From Streptococcus alactolyticus (lineage in GTDB: Bacteria; Bacillota; Bacilli; Lactobacillales; Streptococcaceae), in assembly GCF_012277075.1 (NCBI RefSeq), contig NZ_JAAXMT010000005.1, forward strand, positions 372,001-436,000: a stretch of 64,000 nt of DNA, in the 5' to 3' direction. Positions 62,435-64,000 of the stretch are shown piece after piece. The stretch's first letter is position 1, and each line of letters starts with the position of its first letter. Below the pieces are notes generated by a model. That model did not search any database. It worked only from the letters and a program-made list of their open reading frames with translations, and was not told the origin of the DNA. Both the position numbers and the translations under genes were made by a program.

Positions 62435-64000
62435 CTAAGACCGTCTAACCATCGGCACAAACAAGACTGCGACCCAAGTTAGTAGATTGATAATGATAAG
62501 CGCATAGAACCATGTCCCAACTTGGTAAGTGACTTCTAACGTGTTTTTACCAATTCGTTGGGTAACTGTCGGTGTTCCAATACCAGACAAAAGGTAGTCC
62601 TTAGACGTTAATTTCTTGCCGTTTAAAACAAGCTGCGTATCTTGATACTTGGCAACTGGTAAACTAACCGTGCCGTCGTTGTCCGCATTCCAAGTCACTA
62701 TCAAGGTGCTGCCGTCTTGTGATTTTTTGAAATCATCCGTGTGTTTGAGGACAAATTCCTCATACAAAACATACTTGTTGTCGGTATTTGACTTTTTAGA
62801 TGGCAAGTAGTCTGGTGTTGATTTGGCAATCAAGTCCAGCAAATCATTCAAATTAGAACTGTAAAAGCTTGCTTGGACAGCTTTGGTGTTGCCAAGAACA
62901 AAGGTGTGTTTTTTGTTTTTAATAGGGTGTTTGGCTGTGTAATATTCAGTGATTTTTTCCTGCTGCAAATGCATAATTTGAGCAAAACTAACCACATTAA
63001 CCAGCAATAAGCCAATCGTTACCCAGCGTGACCACTTGACATCAAAATACCTCTCAAGAATTAAAGCCACCGCTAATAACAAGAGTACCGTTGCTGGAAT
63101 GAAAAAGCGGAAAGGAAATTGAATGAGGTTGACCAAGGATAGGTTCAATTTGTTGATGGAATACCAAGGGAAAATGCTGCTGGATAGCACCAAAAATAGG
63201 AAAAATGACCCTACCACCAAACGCAAGAGCGTATCAAAATGACGCCAATGTTTGAAAGTGAAATAGAGCTGGTACAAAACCATGAGCAGCAAAGGAATCG
63301 GTGTTATCAACCACTGAATGCTACGCTGATTGACCGTCATGATATACAGTTTTGAATTGATAAAAGGCTCAACCAGATTGTTGGCACGTCCGACATTTGC
63401 CAGCACCACCCAAACATTTGCCGTTAAAACAAGGGCTAGGGCGACAGCCTTGATGCCATTCCACAAAATGTTCTTCTTGTCCGTGGATTTGACAAAACCA
63501 TAGAGGTAAAAAGGCAGGTAGGCCAAAATGAGCAAGAAAGCACTCAGCATATGAATCTGCACCATAACAGACACCGCCACTGCTAAACGAACAGGCGCAA
63601 TTTTCTTCGTTTGAATAAAATCAATGGCAGGAATCAAGCACCAAGGCATGACGGCTGCTCCCCAGCTTGAAAATCCTTGACGGAAAGTCCAGTACTGAAT
63701 GGAAAACGTAGTCATGTAAAAGACCGCTATGGCTAGGGAAATCTTAGGCTTAACGCCTGCTCGCTTGGTAAGAGCATTCATGGAAAAGCCAGCGATAATG
63801 CCTATGAGAAAGCGTGACACCAGCTGATACGTGTACCAATTTCGGCTGATGAGCACTAAAAGCCCTTGAAAATAGGCAAAATACGGACCATATAAGGCGT
63901 TAACAATGCGGCCCGAACTGTAAAAGCCAAATAGCGAAATAAAGTAGCTGAAATTGCCCGTCTTTATCTGCATGGCCGTTTCGTAAAAACGGTTGTAATG
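62435..64000 (-). CDS. Large polytopic membrane protein (YfhO/PTPS-related type), C-terminal part (cut by window edge)
   Basis: The frame is open to the right edge and still coding there (HYNRFYETAMQIKTGNFSYF), so at least 522 residues belong to a larger protein. It shows about ten membrane helices and then an extracellular beta-rich C-terminus (about the last 150 residues) and a final helix. The layout matches bacterial YfhO-like or 6-pyruvoyl-tetrahydropterin-synthase-related membrane proteins, which are thought to act as glycosyltransferases of the GT-C type on lipoteichoic acid or other envelope glycans. Identification is moderate. Confidence 0.7.
   Translation of the reverse strand, partial: HYNRFYETAMQIKTGNFSYFISLFGFYSSGRIVNALYGPYFAYFQGLLVLISRNWYTYQLVSRFLIGIIAGFSMNALTKRAGVKPKISLAIAVFYMTTFSIQYWTFRQGFSSWGAAVMPWCLIPAIDFIQTKKIAPVRLAVAVSVMVQIHMLSAFLLILAYLPFYLYGFVKSTDKKNILWNGIKAVALALVLTANVWVVLANVGRANNLVEPFINSKLYIMTVNQRSIQWLITPIPLLLMVLYQLYFTFKHWRHFDTLLRLVVGSFFLFLVLSSSIFPWYSINKLNLSLVNLIQFPFRFFIPATVLLLLAVALILERYFDVKWSRWVTIGLLLVNVVSFAQIMHLQQEKITEYYTAKHPIKNKKHTFVLGNTKAVQASFYSSNLNDLLDLIAKSTPDYLPSKKSNTDNKYVLYEEFVLKHTDDFKKSQDGSTLIVTWNADNDGTVSLPVAKYQDTQLVLNGKKLTSKDYLLSGIGTPTVTQRIGKNTLEVTYQVGTWFYALIIINLLTWVAVLFVPMVRRS

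Overview
The window is a chromosomal stretch of a low-GC Firmicute that I read as Streptococcus. The evidence is the gene order (fol cluster - murB - potABCD; rpiA-deoB-punA-deoD beside cpsY and cpsABCDE; rpsA - DUF2969 - ilvE - parC/parE - plsY) and the protein sequences. It most resembles the bovis/equinus or salivarius groups; the species cannot be fixed from sequence alone. Most genes lie on the minus strand.

Layout (minus strand unless noted). 1-5 kb: start of a ClC channel gene, spermidine/putrescine importer potABCD, and murB. 5-9.1 kb: folate genes folK, folB, folP, folE, folC and a small unknown gene. 9.4-12.3 kb: a cysteine/polar amino acid ABC importer. 12.5-14.7 kb: thrB and hom. 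14.9 kb (+): a membrane-anchored polysaccharide deacetylase. 16.15-19.85 kb: a small, decayed integrated element in the 3' end of tRNA-Arg(CCG), with a 17-bp att repeat at both ends, paired arm-type repeats, a frameshifted tyrosine integrase and several accessory-gene remnants. 20-21.5 kb: rpsA with a hairpin next to its ribosome binding site, tRNA-Gln and tRNA-Tyr. 21.5-27.5 kb: DUF2969 gene, ilvE, parC, parE. 27.6 kb (+): plsY, then an internally deleted IS982-type element and a tiny XRE regulator. 29.3-35.3 kb: pyrC, ung, a PEBP-family gene, pyrE/pyrF and pyrD/pyrK; the last two operons each carry a PyrR-type attenuator.

35.3-50.4 kb: an unknown gene; on the + strand an unusual fusion of an XRE DNA-binding domain to UDP-glucose dehydrogenase; and a Wzx/Wzy capsule (cps) locus. 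The conserved head cpsABCDE is read leftward from 50.4 kb. It is followed by an AT-rich serotype-specific part: an Alg14/Alg13-like pair, a DXD transferase, Wzy, two GT2 transferases, Wzx and a dead acyltransferase. cpsY (LysR, +) is divergent from cpsA. 51.6-56 kb: nucleoside/pentose salvage operon rpiA-deoB-punA-deoD ending in a HEPN-like gene. 56.1-56.5 kb: an independent unit with a multi-helix leader RNA and a 33-residue membrane peptide. 56.6 kb (+): mnmE. 58-64 kb: an XRE/zinc-ribbon regulator, a UDG-superfamily protein, pepV, a nitroreductase, small membrane genes (one frameshifted) and the C-terminal part of a large membrane protein cut by the window edge.

Functional links: pyr and deo genes supply and salvage nucleotides; the dehydrogenase beside cps would supply UDP-glucuronate for capsule; murB and the cps genes share the cell-envelope lipid carrier economy. 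Best candidates for something undescribed are the leader RNA/33-aa peptide unit, the XRE-dehydrogenase fusion and the HEPN-like gene. No CRISPR array or rRNA was seen.
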